A stretch of DNA of 64,000 nt from Edaphobacter bradus. GTDB taxonomy: Bacteria; Acidobacteriota; Terriglobia; Terriglobales; Acidobacteriaceae. Numbering within the stretch: position 1 is the stretch's first letter; each line of letters starts with the position of its first letter. A program made the position numbers and the translations under genes. Shown here one piece after another: positions 16,060 to 24,454 of the stretch. Location of the stretch: contig NZ_JAGSYF010000001.1 in NCBI RefSeq assembly GCF_025685645.1, forward strand, positions 1,054,001 through 1,118,000, in the 5' to 3' direction. The notes beneath the pieces are model-generated. The model was given only the letters and a program-made list of their open reading frames with translations, had not been told where the DNA came from and made no database searches.

Positions 16060-18009
16060 ATGGGATATCAGGTTCTTGCGCGTAAGTACCGGCCACAGCG
16101 TTTCGCCGATGTCGTGGGTCAGGATCATGTAACGGTGACGCTGATGAACGCTCTGACGCAGGGGCGCATCGCGCACGGTTATATCTTCAGTGGCCACAGA
16201 GGGATTGGGAAGACGACGATCGCGCGCATCGTCGCGATGGCACTGAACTGCCGAAATGCGATTGGCTCCGCGGAGCGTCCTACTGCCGAGCCCTGTCAGG
16301 TCTGCGATAGCTGCGTGGAGATCCGCTCCGGCAACGCTGTCGACGTCATCGAGATCGACGCGGCGACAAATCGCGGCATCGACGAGATTCGCGAGCTGCG
16401 CGACGCTGCCCGCTACCGGCCAGCGCGCGACAAGTTCAAGATTTACATCCTCGACGAGGCGCACCAGATCACGGATGCGGCCTTCAATGCCTTACTCAAG
16501 ACGCTCGAGGAACCGCCTGACCACATCGTCTTCATGATGGCGACAACGCAGCCTGAGGACATTCCGCAGACGGTGCGGTCGCGCTGCCAGCACTTCAGCT
16601 TTCACGCGGTCAAGCTGGTGGACATTCTTGCCCAGCTGCACGGAATCGCCGAGCAAGAAGGTGTTCAGGCAGACGAAGCAGCATTGAGCCTTCTTGCCGA
16701 GGCCGGAGACGGCTCGATGCGCGATGCCCTGTCCATCATGGACCAGGCGATCGCCAGCGCGCCGCTCGAAGATGGACGGCCCCGGCTCGATGCAGTTCAG
16801 GTTCGTGAGCTGATGGGCACAGTTCCGAATGCCGTCTTCGAAAAGATCTTCGAAGCCGTGAATGACAACCGCAGCGCCGAAGTGATGACTGTGGCCAATC
16901 AACTGCTCGATGCGGGCAACAGCCCTGTCCAGCTTGCGCGGCAGTGCGTCCGCTACCTCCGGAACTGCTTGGTTGCCAAGGTCGCCGGGATCAGCGCAAA
17001 CGGCGACGAGCAGAGTGGAGCCGCAACAGAGTTGCTTCAGATCTCTCCCGACGAGCAGCGCCGCGCCGCTCGGACGGGGGCACTCTTCGGCGAAGAAGAG
17101 CTCGCGCGCTTTCTCCAGGTGATGCTGCGAACCTTCGACGAGCTGGGATACAGACAGGAACAGCGCTTTCATTTTGAGCTTGGCCTGCTCAAGCTGGTGC
17201 ATCTGCGGCGCCTGCTTCCGGTGGAAGAGTTGCTGAGCCAGATGCCCGTGCCCGGCGGTTCAGGACAGTCCAGGCAGCGAACCGCCGCGACGGTTCCGGC
17301 TCCCGCAACAACAGCTCCCCTGCGGTCAGCCGCCTCGACTGCAACAGCGCCAGCTCCGACGAAGCCAGTGTTCTCTCCGTTCGAAAGCCGCAAGCGGTTT
17401 GATGAAGCTTTGCCGGTCGCGCAGCCTCCTGCAAGCAAGACCGAGCCTCGTGCTCCTGCTTCTGTTCCTGCGCCTCCTGTCCCCGCTCCTACTCCACCAC
17501 CGGTAAAGGCTGCCGAGCCTGCGCCTGTCGCTATCCCGGAGCCGGTTGTGGAGACTACACCTGAGCCGGAGGCTCCAGCAGCGAGTCCGGTTGCAATCTC
17601 CCAGCCGACAGCCTCGCATAGTCCGGACGAGTTGCAGCGGATTGCGACCGACGCACTGATGAACGCCAAGAGCCAGGGCTCAGCGGCCGATGCGCTGGCC
17701 GATGCTGAGTGGACGATCGAGAACGGCGAGATTCGCGTTCAGACCGAGTTGTCGAAGACCATGCTGCCGATGGTGATCAATCCAGAGGCGGACAAGATCG
17801 TTCGCGCGGCCCTGCGGACATCGGGTGCTGGAACGCTGAAGCTTGTGCTTCTGCCCGGATCGGCAGCCGCTGCAGCCGCTAAGAAACCCAAGGCTGCGAG
17901 GACGGGCAGCGTTCAGGCCAAGGCCCTCGAGCATCCTGTAGTGCAGCAGGCGCAGAAGCTCTTTGATGCCGAGATCCGCAACGTGATCGATCTGCGGGAC
18001 AACAACTAA
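16060..18009 (+). CDS. dnaX: DNA polymerase III subunit gamma/tau
   Basis: 649 residues. The N-terminus GYQVLARKYRPQRFADVVGQ is the canonical DnaX opening. Walker A GHRGIGKT is at 45-52, zinc-binding Cys at C64, C79, C82 and C85, Walker B/DEAH at about 129-135, and sensor 1 within MMATTQPEDIPQTVRSRCQH. A Pro/Ala-rich linker (about 400-510) precedes the C-terminal tau-like region. It loads the beta clamp and organises the replisome. Two bases separate its stop from the convergent recR stop. No obvious frameshift signal for a short gamma form was noted. Confidence 0.96.
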   Translation: MGYQVLARKYRPQRFADVVGQDHVTVTLMNALTQGRIAHGYIFSGHRGIGKTTIARIVAMALNCRNAIGSAERPTAEPCQVCDSCVEIRSGNAVDVIEIDAATNRGIDEIRELRDAARYRPARDKFKIYILDEAHQITDAAFNALLKTLEEPPDHIVFMMATTQPEDIPQTVRSRCQHFSFHAVKLVDILAQLHGIAEQEGVQADEAALSLLAEAGDGSMRDALSIMDQAIASAPLEDGRPRLDAVQVRELMGTVPNAVFEKIFEAVNDNRSAEVMTVANQLLDAGNSPVQLARQCVRYLRNCLVAKVAGISANGDEQSGAATELLQISPDEQRRAARTGALFGEEELARFLQVMLRTFDELGYRQEQRFHFELGLLKLVHLRRLLPVEELLSQMPVPGGSGQSRQRTAATVPAPATTAPLRSAASTATAPAPTKPVFSPFESRKRFDEALPVAQPPASKTEPRAPASVPAPPVPAPTPPPVKAAEPAPVAIPEPVVETTPEPEAPAASPVAISQPTASHSPDELQRIATDALMNAKSQGSAADALADAEWTIENGEIRVQTELSKTMLPMVINPEADKIVRAALRTSGAGTLKLVLLPGSAAAAAAKKPKAARTGSVQAKALEHPVVQQAQKLFDAEIRNVIDLRDNN

Positions 18010-18010
18010 G

Positions 18011-18610
18011 CTAAATCTCTCGTCTGCCCTCGAGCGCGCGGGACATCGTGACCTCGTCGGCGTATTCGATGTCGCTTCCGGCTGGAATGCCTGTCGCGAT
18101 GCGAGTGATCTTCACCGCCGGGTTCGCTCGGTGAATCTCTTCTGCGAGATATCTAGCGGTAGCCTCGCCTTCGGTGGTTGGGGAGGTTGCGAGGATGACC
18201 TCGTTCACCTCGGGCAGCCGAGTCATCAGGTTGCTGATGCGAAGCTGGTCGGGGCCTACTCCGCCGATGGGAGAGAGAGTCCCGTGCAAGACGTGGTAGA
18301 CGCCGGCATAGCTTCGGGTCTTCTCGATCGTTGCTATGTTGGTCGGCTCCTCCACGACACAGACGAGCCGCTGATCGCGCACTGCGTTCGTGCAGTAGAT
18401 ACATGGATCAACGTCGGTGATGTTGTTGCAGACCGAGCACAGGCGCAGGTGCGCCTTCAACTCGCGGATCGCAGAGGCGAGAGCTTCCGCGTCCTCTGCC
18501 GAGGAACGCAGTACGTGGAAGGCCAGCCGCTGCGCGCTGCGGGTTCCGATGCCAGGAAGCTTGCGAAGCTCGTCGATGAGACGGCTCATCGGCTCTGCGA
18601 AGCGGGCCAC
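18011..18610 (-). CDS. recR: Recombination mediator RecR
   Basis: 199 residues, standard length. Helix-hairpin-helix [20 protein letters not shown], a four-Cys zinc finger [16 protein letters not shown] (about 58-73), and a Toprim domain beginning [20 protein letters not shown], with [14 protein letters not shown]. RecR works with RecF/RecO in loading RecA at gaps. The start GTG 18610 overlaps the ybaB stop by one base (TAGTG), so the two are coupled. MSRLIDEL (18589) is an alternative start. Confidence 0.96.
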   Translation of the reverse strand: MARFAEPMSRLIDELRKLPGIGTRSAQRLAFHVLRSSAEDAEALASAIRELKAHLRLCSVCNNITDVDPCIYCTNAVRDQRLVCVVEEPTNIATIEKTRSYAGVYHVLHGTLSPIGGVGPDQLRISNLMTRLPEVNEVILATSPTTEGEATARYLAEEIHRANPAVKITRIATGIPAGSDIEYADEVTMSRALEGRREI

Positions 18611-18942
18611 TAGAGCAGCCCCGGCAGGTTCGGCAGGCCGAGCGAGCTCATCATCCCTGCCATGCTGGACTTGATCGCCTCGTCGGCGCGGCGTCCGGCT
18701 TCATTGACCGCAGCGGTGATCAGGTCTTCGAGCAGCTCGAGGTCGCTGCCTGCGCTACCGATCGCGCTGGGCTCGATCTTGAGACGCAGGAGCTCCTTCT
18801 TGCCGTTCATCCGTACGGTCACAACGCCGCCTCCTGTCGAGGCTTCTACGATGGTCTCGGCCAGCTTGCGCTCCATCTGCTGCTGCATTTGGCGCGCCTG
18901 CCCCATCATTTCCTTCATCTTTGCCAGATCGGAAAAGTCCAT
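18610..18942 (-). CDS. ybaB: YbaB/EbfC nucleoid-associated protein
   Basis: 110 residues. [40 protein letters not shown] and [20 protein letters not shown] are characteristic of the YbaB/EbfC DNA-binding family, which forms dimers that bind AT- or GTNAC-type sites. GAGGGATGT precedes the ATG. It is coupled to recR. The ybaB-recR pairing is conserved in many bacteria directly after dnaX, but here the pair is inverted with respect to dnaX. Confidence 0.95.
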   Translation of the reverse strand: MDFSDLAKMKEMMGQARQMQQQMERKLAETIVEASTGGGVVTVRMNGKKELLRLKIEPSAIGSAGSDLELLEDLITAAVNEAGRRADEAIKSSMAGMMSSLGLPNLPGLL

Positions 18943-18980
18943 ACATCCCTCACATTTCTAATTATCTCGCTTGGCTGGCG

Positions 18981-20612
18981 TTACTTCGTCGCCAGATTCA
19001 CTCCGGTCATCTCGCTTGGCTTTTTGAGATTGAGGAGGGTGAGTATGGTGGGCGAGATGTCGCGCAGACTCCCGCCGGGTTTGAGGATTGCGTGGTGGGC
19101 TGGATCGGTGTCTGGGCTGATAAGGATGAAGGGGACGGGGTTGGTGGTGTGGGCGGTGTGCGGGCCTCCGGTGATGGGGTCGATGAGCATCTCGGCGTTA
19201 CCGTGGTCGGCGGTAACGAGAAGGCTGCCGCCGCGCTGCTTGACTGCCTGATAGATCCGGGCGAGCTGGGCGTCGACGGTTTCAACGGCGCGGATGGTGG
19301 GCTCGAGCTTGCCGGAGTGACCTACCATGTCTGCGTTGGCGAAGTTGACGATGATGACGTCGAAGGCGGTGTCGTTGACGGCCTTGACGACGGCTTCGGC
19401 GATGCCTGGAGCGGACATCTCAGGAGCGAGGTCGTAGGTGGCGACCTTCTGCGACGGGATGAGCACGCGGTCCTCGCCGGGGAACGGCTTCTCGATGCCT
19501 CCGTTGAAGAAGTAGGTGACGTGGGCGTACTTCTCGGTCTCGGCGACGCGGAGGTTACGGAGGTTGGCGTCGGCCATGACGTTGGCGAGCAGGTTGTCCA
19601 TCGACTCCGGCGGGATGACGACGGGGAGCGTGAAGTTTTTGTCGTACTGCGTCATGCAGACGTAGTGGATGTTGCCGGGCGCCTGTGCGCGAGGGATCTC
19701 GTGTTCGAGCTCGGCTGCTTTCGGCAAGTCGTTCGCGTTGGCTGCGGTGAGGCCGCCGGGGATGTTCGCGTTGCGGGCTACATTTCGTGCAAGGACGCGG
19801 GTGATCTGGCGGACGCGGTCGGCGCGGTAGTTGAAGTTGATGCAGACGTCGTTATCGCGGATGGGGCCTACGGGGTGGCCGTGGCCGTCGACGACGGTGA
19901 ACGGTGGGATGAACTCGTCGGTGACGCCGTTGTTGTAGAGCTCGCGGATGCGGGCGAGGGGGTCGGTGTAGGTTCCGCCTTCGGGTGAGCCGGTGACCAT
20001 GGCGTCGAAGGCCTGGCGCTCTTTTTCCCAGCGGAGGTCGCGGTCCATGGCGAAGTAGCGGCCGGAGACAGAGGCGATCTGACCGATGCCGTACTCGCGG
20101 AGCTGTTGCTCGAGGGCTTCGAGGTGGCCGATGCCGCTGGTGGGCATGGTGTCGCGGCCGTCCATGAAGGCATGGACGTAGACGCGGGTGAGCTTGTGCT
20201 GCGCGGCGAGACGCACGAGCGCGTAGAGGTGGCGCTGGTGCGAGTGGACTCCGCCGTCGGAGAGCAGACCGAAGAGGTGGAGCGCGCGATTGCCCTGCGC
20301 GGCGAGCTGGATAGCCTGGGTGAGGACGGGGTCGGTGAAGAAGCTGCCGTCGGCGATGGCGGCGTCGATGCGGGTGATGTCCATGCGGACGATTCGCCCG
20401 GCACCGAGGTTGAGGTGGCCGACCTCGGAGTTTCCCATCTGACCGTCCGGCAGGCCGACGTAGTGGTCGCTGGCGCGGATGAGAGTGTTGGGGTAGGTCG
20501 CGAGGAGCTTGTCGTAGGTCGGCTTGCGGGCCAGTGCGATGGCGTTGCCGTGAGTCTCGGGGCGGTAACCCCAGCCGTCGAGGATGGTGAGGACGATCGG
20601 TTTGTTTGGCAT
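18981..20612 (-). CDS. gpmI: 2,3-bisphosphoglycerate-independent phosphoglycerate mutase
   Basis: 543 residues, normal for iPGM. N-terminus [20 protein letters not shown]. The phosphoserine motif is within [20 protein letters not shown] (Ser of GNSEVGH). [10 protein letters not shown] lies in the transferase domain, and the metal-binding [12 protein letters not shown] and [12 protein letters not shown] lie near the C-terminus. It interconverts 3- and 2-phosphoglycerate in glycolysis with Mn2+. ATG 20612 has no clear Shine-Dalgarno sequence. The upstream gene's reading frame continues across this start without a stop, so coupling of translation is possible. Confidence 0.97.
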   Translation of the reverse strand: MPNKPIVLTILDGWGYRPETHGNAIALARKPTYDKLLATYPNTLIRASDHYVGLPDGQMGNSEVGHLNLGAGRIVRMDITRIDAAIADGSFFTDPVLTQAIQLAAQGNRALHLFGLLSDGGVHSHQRHLYALVRLAAQHKLTRVYVHAFMDGRDTMPTSGIGHLEALEQQLREYGIGQIASVSGRYFAMDRDLRWEKERQAFDAMVTGSPEGGTYTDPLARIRELYNNGVTDEFIPPFTVVDGHGHPVGPIRDNDVCINFNYRADRVRQITRVLARNVARNANIPGGLTAANANDLPKAAELEHEIPRAQAPGNIHYVCMTQYDKNFTLPVVIPPESMDNLLANVMADANLRNLRVAETEKYAHVTYFFNGGIEKPFPGEDRVLIPSQKVATYDLAPEMSAPGIAEAVVKAVNDTAFDVIIVNFANADMVGHSGKLEPTIRAVETVDAQLARIYQAVKQRGGSLLVTADHGNAEMLIDPITGGPHTAHTTNPVPFILISPDTDPAHHAILKPGGSLRDISPTILTLLNLKKPSEMTGVNLATK

Positions 20613-21262
20613 TTCTGTGGTTCAGGATAACAAGAGTTTGTTGGGCGAGGATGAGGGTCCACTGTACGCGGTTGTGAGGCAGTATCGGCGGTAGCGTTCA
20701 CTCTTTGCAGGATGCCTGTTTGTGAGCGCTCGTAGATTTCTTCTATGTCGACGCCGTGGTGCTTCGCCAGTTGTTCAATGAGCGCGCCGGCGGTGCCTCG
20801 GCTGAGGCGGTGGAGACCCGGTTTGGGGCCGGGCGCGCTCGCAGATTCGCTGTTATTGCGGGTCTCTTCTGCTGCTGCTTTGGGTGCAGGGGCTTCGGGT
20901 GCTGTGGCCGCGGCTTCAGGCTGGTCGTTCTGTTCGTGGGAGAGGTTGGTGGAGGCGATCTGGAGGCCGTAGAGAATGAGCCCGGCGCGGCGGGGGTCGA
21001 TGTCGTTGGTGGCAAGGCGGCTGAGGATCTCGCCAAGGGAGGTCTGGATGGAGGCTCGGCTGGTGGGTGAGCCCAGAAGAAATATGCTGCGGCGCGCCTG
21101 GCGCTGGCGAGGGTTGGGGACGGGTTTGCGGGCGTCGTGATGGTAGTAGCAGAAGTGCGTGCGGCGCATGCTGGGGCTGCCGCAGCGAAGACCGTCGGGA
21201 AAGATGTGGCGGCATTGGCGGCGTTCTGCTTCGTTCTGCATCTCGGTCATGATCTGTGACAT
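19868..21262 (-). CDS. Cys/His-cluster hypothetical protein; frame runs without stop into gpmI
   Basis: ATG 21262 is preceded by GGGGGAG at a good distance. The first 220 or so residues look genuine. [20 protein letters not shown] then [22 protein letters not shown] gives a probable metal site (C17, H19, C27, H36, C38, H41, H42), then a helical segment [20 protein letters not shown], an Ala/Pro-rich linker and [17 protein letters not shown] know of many similar acidobacterial hypothetical proteins but no function. After about base 20640 the frame continues, out of phase, through 745 bases of gpmI as Ser/Pro/Thr-rich sequence typical of non-coding frames. The true C-terminus is therefore uncertain: lost stop codon, frameshift or assembly error. 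Confidence 0.55.
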   Translation of the reverse strand: MSQIMTEMQNEAERRQCRHIFPDGLRCGSPSMRRTHFCYYHHDARKPVPNPRQRQARRSIFLLGSPTSRASIQTSLGEILSRLATNDIDPRRAGLILYGLQIASTNLSHEQNDQPEAAATAPEAPAPKAAAEETRNNSESASAPGPKPGLHRLSRGTAGALIEQLAKHHGVDIEEIYERSQTGILQRVNATADTASQPRTVDPHPRPTNSCYPEPQKCQTNRSSSPSSTAGVTAPRLTATPSHWPASRPTTSSSRPTPTLSSAPATTTSACRTVRWETPRSATSTSVPGESSAWTSPASTPPSPTAASSPTPSSPRLSSSPRRAIARSTSSVCSPTAESTRTSATSTRSCVSPRSTSSPASTSMPSWTAATPCPPAASATSKPSSNSSASTASVRSPLSPAATSPWTATSAGKKSARPSTPWSPAHPKAEPTPTPSPASASSTTTASPTSSSHRSPSSTATATP

Positions 21263-21293
21263 GGTTCGCTCCCCCACTGGGTGAAATGCGTGT

Positions 21294-21430
21294 AAAGTCT
21301 TCAAAAGAAAAGACCTGAATCCGGACTTTCGTCCCCAGCCAGCAAGCTGGGTGGGGACTTGTTTCCGCGTCGTGTTTTTGGTCTCTCGGGTTAAATGCGA
21401 AAGCCCGGCTTGCGCCGGGCTTTTTTCTTT
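21294..21430 (+). ncRNA. Candidate plus-strand small RNA ending in an intrinsic terminator
   Basis: The segment has three successive stem-loops, including a 13-position hairpin at 21331-21343 / 21346-21358 with one mismatch. It ends in a 9-pair stem plus T-run on the plus strand. There is no plus-strand gene upstream between dnaX and here. The same structures would lie in the leader of the minus-strand gene starting at 21262, so a leader structure is the main alternative. No promoter was identified with confidence. Confidence 0.35.
21401..21426 (+). terminator. Strong plus-strand intrinsic terminator
   Basis: Arms AAGCCCGGC (21401-21409) and GCCGGGCTT (21414-21422) with a TTGC loop, running into six T residues and then CTTTCTT. 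On the minus strand the tail is only TTTCGCATTT, so the plus direction is the better terminator. Confidence 0.7.
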
Positions 21431-21743
21431 CTTCTGATTTAAGGCTATCAGGGGTGTCAAGGATTTGGTTGTGGAAAAGGGCCTTGGAGGAGCGATTGGC
21501 TTGAGCAAAAGCAACAGCAATGATTCTGGTCGCTTCGTCCCTTCGACAAGCTCAGGGCAAGCTCTTCGGAACTGGGCTCAAGCCCCTCGGCGCTGCTCGG
21601 GGCAGAGTGGTAGCCGGGCACCCGGCGATTAGTGAGTACGGACCTCGAGACGATCCCGGAATCAAGGGATTAGGATCGCTGGAGAACAAAGCGTGACCGG
21701 GTGAACTGTCCACGCGCCTAGAGGGCACGCGCCATCGGTGCTC

Positions 21744-22205
21744 TCATTTGCGTTTGCGCGTCGTCGTTTTCTTGACTTTGCGCGTCGTCGTTTTCTTGAT
21801 CAGGGTGGCAGCCTTTTTTGCGTCTTCGGCGCTTTCAAATCCAATAACTGCTGAGTATCTTCTGCCAATTACTTGCGTCACGAGAAAATCGAGGTTGATC
21901 TTAGCGTCCGCGATCGCCTCCGTAATAGCATGCCCCAACCCCGGCTTGTTATCACCTTCCACCAGAAGGGCCGGGATTCCAGAGGCCTTGAATCCCGCTG
22001 TCTCCGCAGCGGTAGCCAGCTTTTTCCCTACAATCGGAGAAAGTTCGACCGCTGCCTTTGCCTGATTACCCGGGTAGCGATAACCCATGATGATCTGGAG
22101 GTCTGCACCTGCACTGGCAAACGGTTCCAAGGTGCTCGCCAGGGCTCCCGGTTGGTTCTCGATTTCCCTTCGCCACAACACGATGCTCCTGACTGTGGTC
22201 GCCAT
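21744..22205 (-). CDS. ACT-domain-like protein with Lys/Thr/Arg tail
   Basis: 153 residues from ATG 22205, which has GGAGG eight bases upstream (the frame is open further back but without such a site). The N-terminal half resembles an ACT-type small-molecule-binding fold: RREIENQPGALASTLEPFAS then AGADLQIIMGYRYPG. A second half-repeat is EGDNKPGLGHAITEAIADAK then INLDFLVTQVIGRRYSAVIG. The C-terminus is basic, KKTTTRKV repeated as KKTTTRKR, encoded by a 24-base tandem repeat and reminiscent of histone H1-like tails. The ligand and any nucleic-acid binding are unknown. Confidence 0.8.
   Translation of the reverse strand: MATTVRSIVLWRREIENQPGALASTLEPFASAGADLQIIMGYRYPGNQAKAAVELSPIVGKKLATAAETAGFKASGIPALLVEGDNKPGLGHAITEAIADAKINLDFLVTQVIGRRYSAVIGFESAEDAKKAATLIKKTTTRKVKKTTTRKRK
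21753..21800. repeat. 24-base tandem direct repeat (two units)
   Basis: TTTGCGCGTCGTCGTTTTCT plus four bases occurs at 21753-21776 and 21777-21800, differing only in the last base. It encodes the doubled KKTTTRK(V/R) unit at the C-terminus of the ACT-like protein, so the repeat number can change tail length without a frameshift. Confidence 0.85.
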
Positions 22206-22306
22206 TTTGATATCCTCCAAATGAAAACGATTATTGGCCTGTCGTTGAATCCTATCGTGGATGTCAATCCCAGCGTTCCTGTTGGGAATCAACCAACTCC
22301 TCACTC

Positions 22307-22495
22307 TCAACCGCCAAACGAGTTCGCAGAGCGGCAGTTAATAATCACACATTGGTTTGCCTCCTCTTCCACGAGATTTAACGCATCCTGCAGAGGAAAC
22401 AATTCAGCGTACCAGTGATATGCAAGGGCCCGGTGTTGATTACTCAAGATAAGTGTCGCTCGCTCAGAATATTGGGGGAGTTGATTCACCACCAT
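22307..22495 (-). CDS. Small hypothetical protein
   Basis: 62 residues, MVVNQLPQYSERATLILSNQ then HRALAYHWYAELFPLQDALN and EEEANQCVIINCRSANSF. Composition is that of a real soluble protein, unlike the Ser/Pro/Arg-rich shadow frames elsewhere. It lies divergent to the 22514 gene and upstream of the ACT gene. The ribosome site is weak and I recognise no family, so it remains tentative. Confidence 0.4.
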   Translation of the reverse strand: MVVNQLPQYSERATLILSNQHRALAYHWYAELFPLQDALNLVEEEANQCVIINCRSANSFGG

Positions 22496-22513
22496 CTCGG
22501 CATGGAGGATTCA

Positions 22514-22774
22514 ATGGATAGCGAGAACAGGATGAGTCGATACAGAGCTGTAAGGAAGAGAATCGTGCGCGGTGGTCTGGCTCTTGGAGCCACCGCCGCT
22601 GGTGCCCTGGCTATTGGTACGGTTGCTGTCGGCGCTTTGGCTGTTGGCGCGTTGGCTGTCGGCGCGCTCGCCGTTCGGAAGCTCGCGATACGCAGCGGCC
22701 GCATCGAGAGAATAAGCGTCGGCGAGTTGACCGTCGGCCGGCTTGTGGTCAAGGAGTCGGCACCTCGAGGGTGA
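22514..22774 (+). CDS. Small protein with five-residue hydrophobic repeats
   Basis: 86 residues from ATG 22514, five bases after GGAGG (22504-22508). ATG 22502 is an alternative. After a basic start (SRYRAVRKRIVRG) comes a perfect pentad pattern, GALAIGTVAVGALAVGALAV and onward, then RKLAIRSGRIERISVGELTV. The regular 5-residue period predicts a beta-solenoid-like coil related to pentapeptide repeats, with a hydrophobic early part. Similar short proteins are widespread and uncharacterised. It starts 173 bases upstream of a cytochrome c gene on the same strand. Confidence 0.65.
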   Translation: MDSENRMSRYRAVRKRIVRGGLALGATAAGALAIGTVAVGALAVGALAVGALAVRKLAIRSGRIERISVGELTVGRLVVKESAPRG

Positions 22775-22947
22775 TTGGCGTTCAGCCGGTTGGACTTGTT
22801 TTTTTACGGCACGTCATAAGCGACGGATCGTGCTGGGGTTGCCCGCCGTCAGCCAATCCGTTTGCCGAACTGACGCCGCCTAAAGATAAGACTTCCTATT
22901 GGAGCGTCAGAGGCATAATATTTCGCTCGGCAATAGAGGAGGCTCGC

Positions 22948-23355
22948 ATGTTGAAGCCTTTGTTCGTCTCTTGCACACTGTTTCTCTTTGCACTCTCGCC
23001 ACAGCAACAGGCTGCTGACCCGGCCCAGACGGTTATTCCTGCTGAAGCTGCTAAGATGGTCAATCCGGTAAAGCCGACTCCCGAATCACAAGCCCACGCC
23101 AAAAAGATTTTCGGATACGACTGTGCCATGTGCCACGGAGTAAACGGCGATGGTAAAGGTGATCTCGTTGGCGATCTGAAGCTCAAGATGAAGGACTACA
23201 CGGATCCGGCAGCTCTGAAAGACTTTACGGACGGAGAGCTCTTCTACATCATCAGGAACGGTAAAGGCCAAATGCCCGCGGAAGAGGTGGCCCGCGCGAA
23301 TCCGGAAGATGTCTGGAACATGGTGATCCTGGTGCGGTCGTTTGCCAAGAAGTAA
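22948..23355 (+). CDS. Periplasmic monoheme cytochrome c
   Basis: 135 residues from ATG 22948, preceded by AGGAGG (22937-22942). Signal peptide KPLFVSCTLFLFALSPQQQA. The heme site is CAMCH within KKIFGYDCAMCHGVNGDGKG, and the axial Met is likely in NGKGQMPAEEVA. The fold is class I small cytochrome c (cytochrome_CBB3/C type). It should carry electrons in the periplasm; the partner oxidase or dehydrogenase is not nearby. The longer frame from 22771 is unsupported. Confidence 0.92.
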   Translation: MLKPLFVSCTLFLFALSPQQQAADPAQTVIPAEAAKMVNPVKPTPESQAHAKKIFGYDCAMCHGVNGDGKGDLVGDLKLKMKDYTDPAALKDFTDGELFYIIRNGKGQMPAEEVARANPEDVWNMVILVRSFAKK

Positions 23356-23392
23356 AAGAATCGCGCACCATCGGCTTCCGTGGATAAAGAAG

Positions 23393-23420
23393 CGGATCCC
23401 TCCACTCCGGTCGGGATGAC
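23393..23420 (-). repeat. REP-like element, type 2 (copy E)
   Basis: On the minus strand the sequence reads CGTCATCCCGACCGGAGTGG then AGGGATCC, nearly the same as 1000-1029. It lies between the convergent cytochrome c and methyltransferase genes, 38 bases past the cytochrome stop. Confidence 0.6.
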
Positions 23421-23437
23421 GCGGGGGCAGTCAGGAA

Positions 23438-24454
23438 TCACCGGTATGCGATGACGAGGCGGTCGAGGCCGATCTCTGGTGGCGCTAGTTCGACTCGGGC
23501 GAAGCCGGCAGTTTTCGAGACGCTCTCGAGTTCTGCGAAGGTGTAGGCGTCGCCGGCGGGGGTCGTGGTCAGCATCATCATACTGAAGGCGGCTGCGCTG
23601 GGCGGCGAGACGCGATCAGGATTGGGAACGAATTCGGCAATTGCGGCTCGGCCGCCTGGCTTTAGCGCAGCATGCACCTTGCGCATCAATGCGGCGCAGG
23701 TGGGCAGATCAAAATGGTGCAGGAAGTTGGGGACCAACACCAGATCGTAACCGCTGCCGAAATCAGTCTCGAAGGCGCTGCCGGGGAGCAGGTGGTAGCG
23801 ATCGGCGACACCCATTGCCTGCGCGTTTTTCGCTGCGACTTCGAGGACATTTCTCCAATCGGCTGCGTAGATGTGTGCGGCAGGGTTCTGCTTTGCTACG
23901 GAGATTCCGAAGATGCCGTGACTGGCGGCGATGTCGAGAACTTTGTGCGCCTCGCCGCCTTTGCGGAGTTCGGCGGCCATGATCTCGGCGGGCATATACA
24001 TGAGCGGCATCATGGCCTGAGCAAACTTGACCCAGTCGGGATTTTCGGGCTCCAAGGTTCCTTCGCCGAGCGCGGTGCCTCCCCGACGCACGGCCTCGGT
24101 CAGGCGCGCGTGGCCTTCGCGCAGGCGCGGGGTGAGCAAAAACTCAACGGCGGTGCCGATATATGCCGGCGATTTTTTGTTGAGGAATACATCTGAATCC
24201 GGTGCTAGAGAGTACTGCGTTCCTTCCTTGGCGAGGAAGCCGTGAATGGTTAAGAAATCGCACAAGGTGCGCACGCCGCGTTCGGAGGCCTGGCAGCGCT
24301 TCGCAATGGTTGCGGCAGTGGTGTTGCCTTCGGCGATGGCTGTGAAGAGCTCCAGCTCAACGGCGGTCTTCATTGCCTCGGTCTGCTCATAGGCGTTAAT
24401 GGCGTTGAAGAAGCGCTCTGGAGTGGGCGGTTGATGCGGGACTACGGTGGCCAT
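23438..24454 (-). CDS. SAM-dependent O-methyltransferase (hydroxyneurosporene-methyltransferase type)
   Basis: 338 residues with GGGAGG seven bases before ATG 24454. An N-terminal winged-helix dimerisation domain (NAINAYEQTEAMKTAVELEL, TTAATIAKRCQASERGVRTL) is followed by a Rossmann methyltransferase: HKVLDIAASHGIFGISVAKQ (motif I, Asp-x-Ala-x-x-x-G), LVLVPNFLHHFDLP, and KVHAALKPGGRAAIAEFVPN. This is the plant-caffeate/hydroxyneurosporene-O-methyltransferase architecture. The natural substrate cannot be read from the sequence, and no biosynthetic cluster surrounds it. Confidence 0.88.
   Translation of the reverse strand: MATVVPHQPPTPERFFNAINAYEQTEAMKTAVELELFTAIAEGNTTAATIAKRCQASERGVRTLCDFLTIHGFLAKEGTQYSLAPDSDVFLNKKSPAYIGTAVEFLLTPRLREGHARLTEAVRRGGTALGEGTLEPENPDWVKFAQAMMPLMYMPAEIMAAELRKGGEAHKVLDIAASHGIFGISVAKQNPAAHIYAADWRNVLEVAAKNAQAMGVADRYHLLPGSAFETDFGSGYDLVLVPNFLHHFDLPTCAALMRKVHAALKPGGRAAIAEFVPNPDRVSPPSAAAFSMMMLTTTPAGDAYTFAELESVSKTAGFARVELAPPEIGLDRLVIAYR

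Larger units (their letters stand above)
21263..21743. other. 480-base intergenic region with hairpins and no gene
   Basis: It holds, in plus orientation, a small stem (GTCTT/AAGAC near 21297-21315), a long hairpin at 21331-21358, the terminator-like element at 21401-21426, and CTTCGACAAGCTCAGGGC (about 21541-21558), related to the dispersed repeats. From 21560 to 21743 I see only short GC-rich inverted repeats. No reading frame here looks coding. Confidence 0.6.

Noticed and set aside
21262..21430. RNase P RNA-like string (GACGAAAGTCCGG on the minus strand)
   Set aside because: Only this short match; the remaining length is too short and the other conserved RNase P segments are absent. It is part of the hairpin region.
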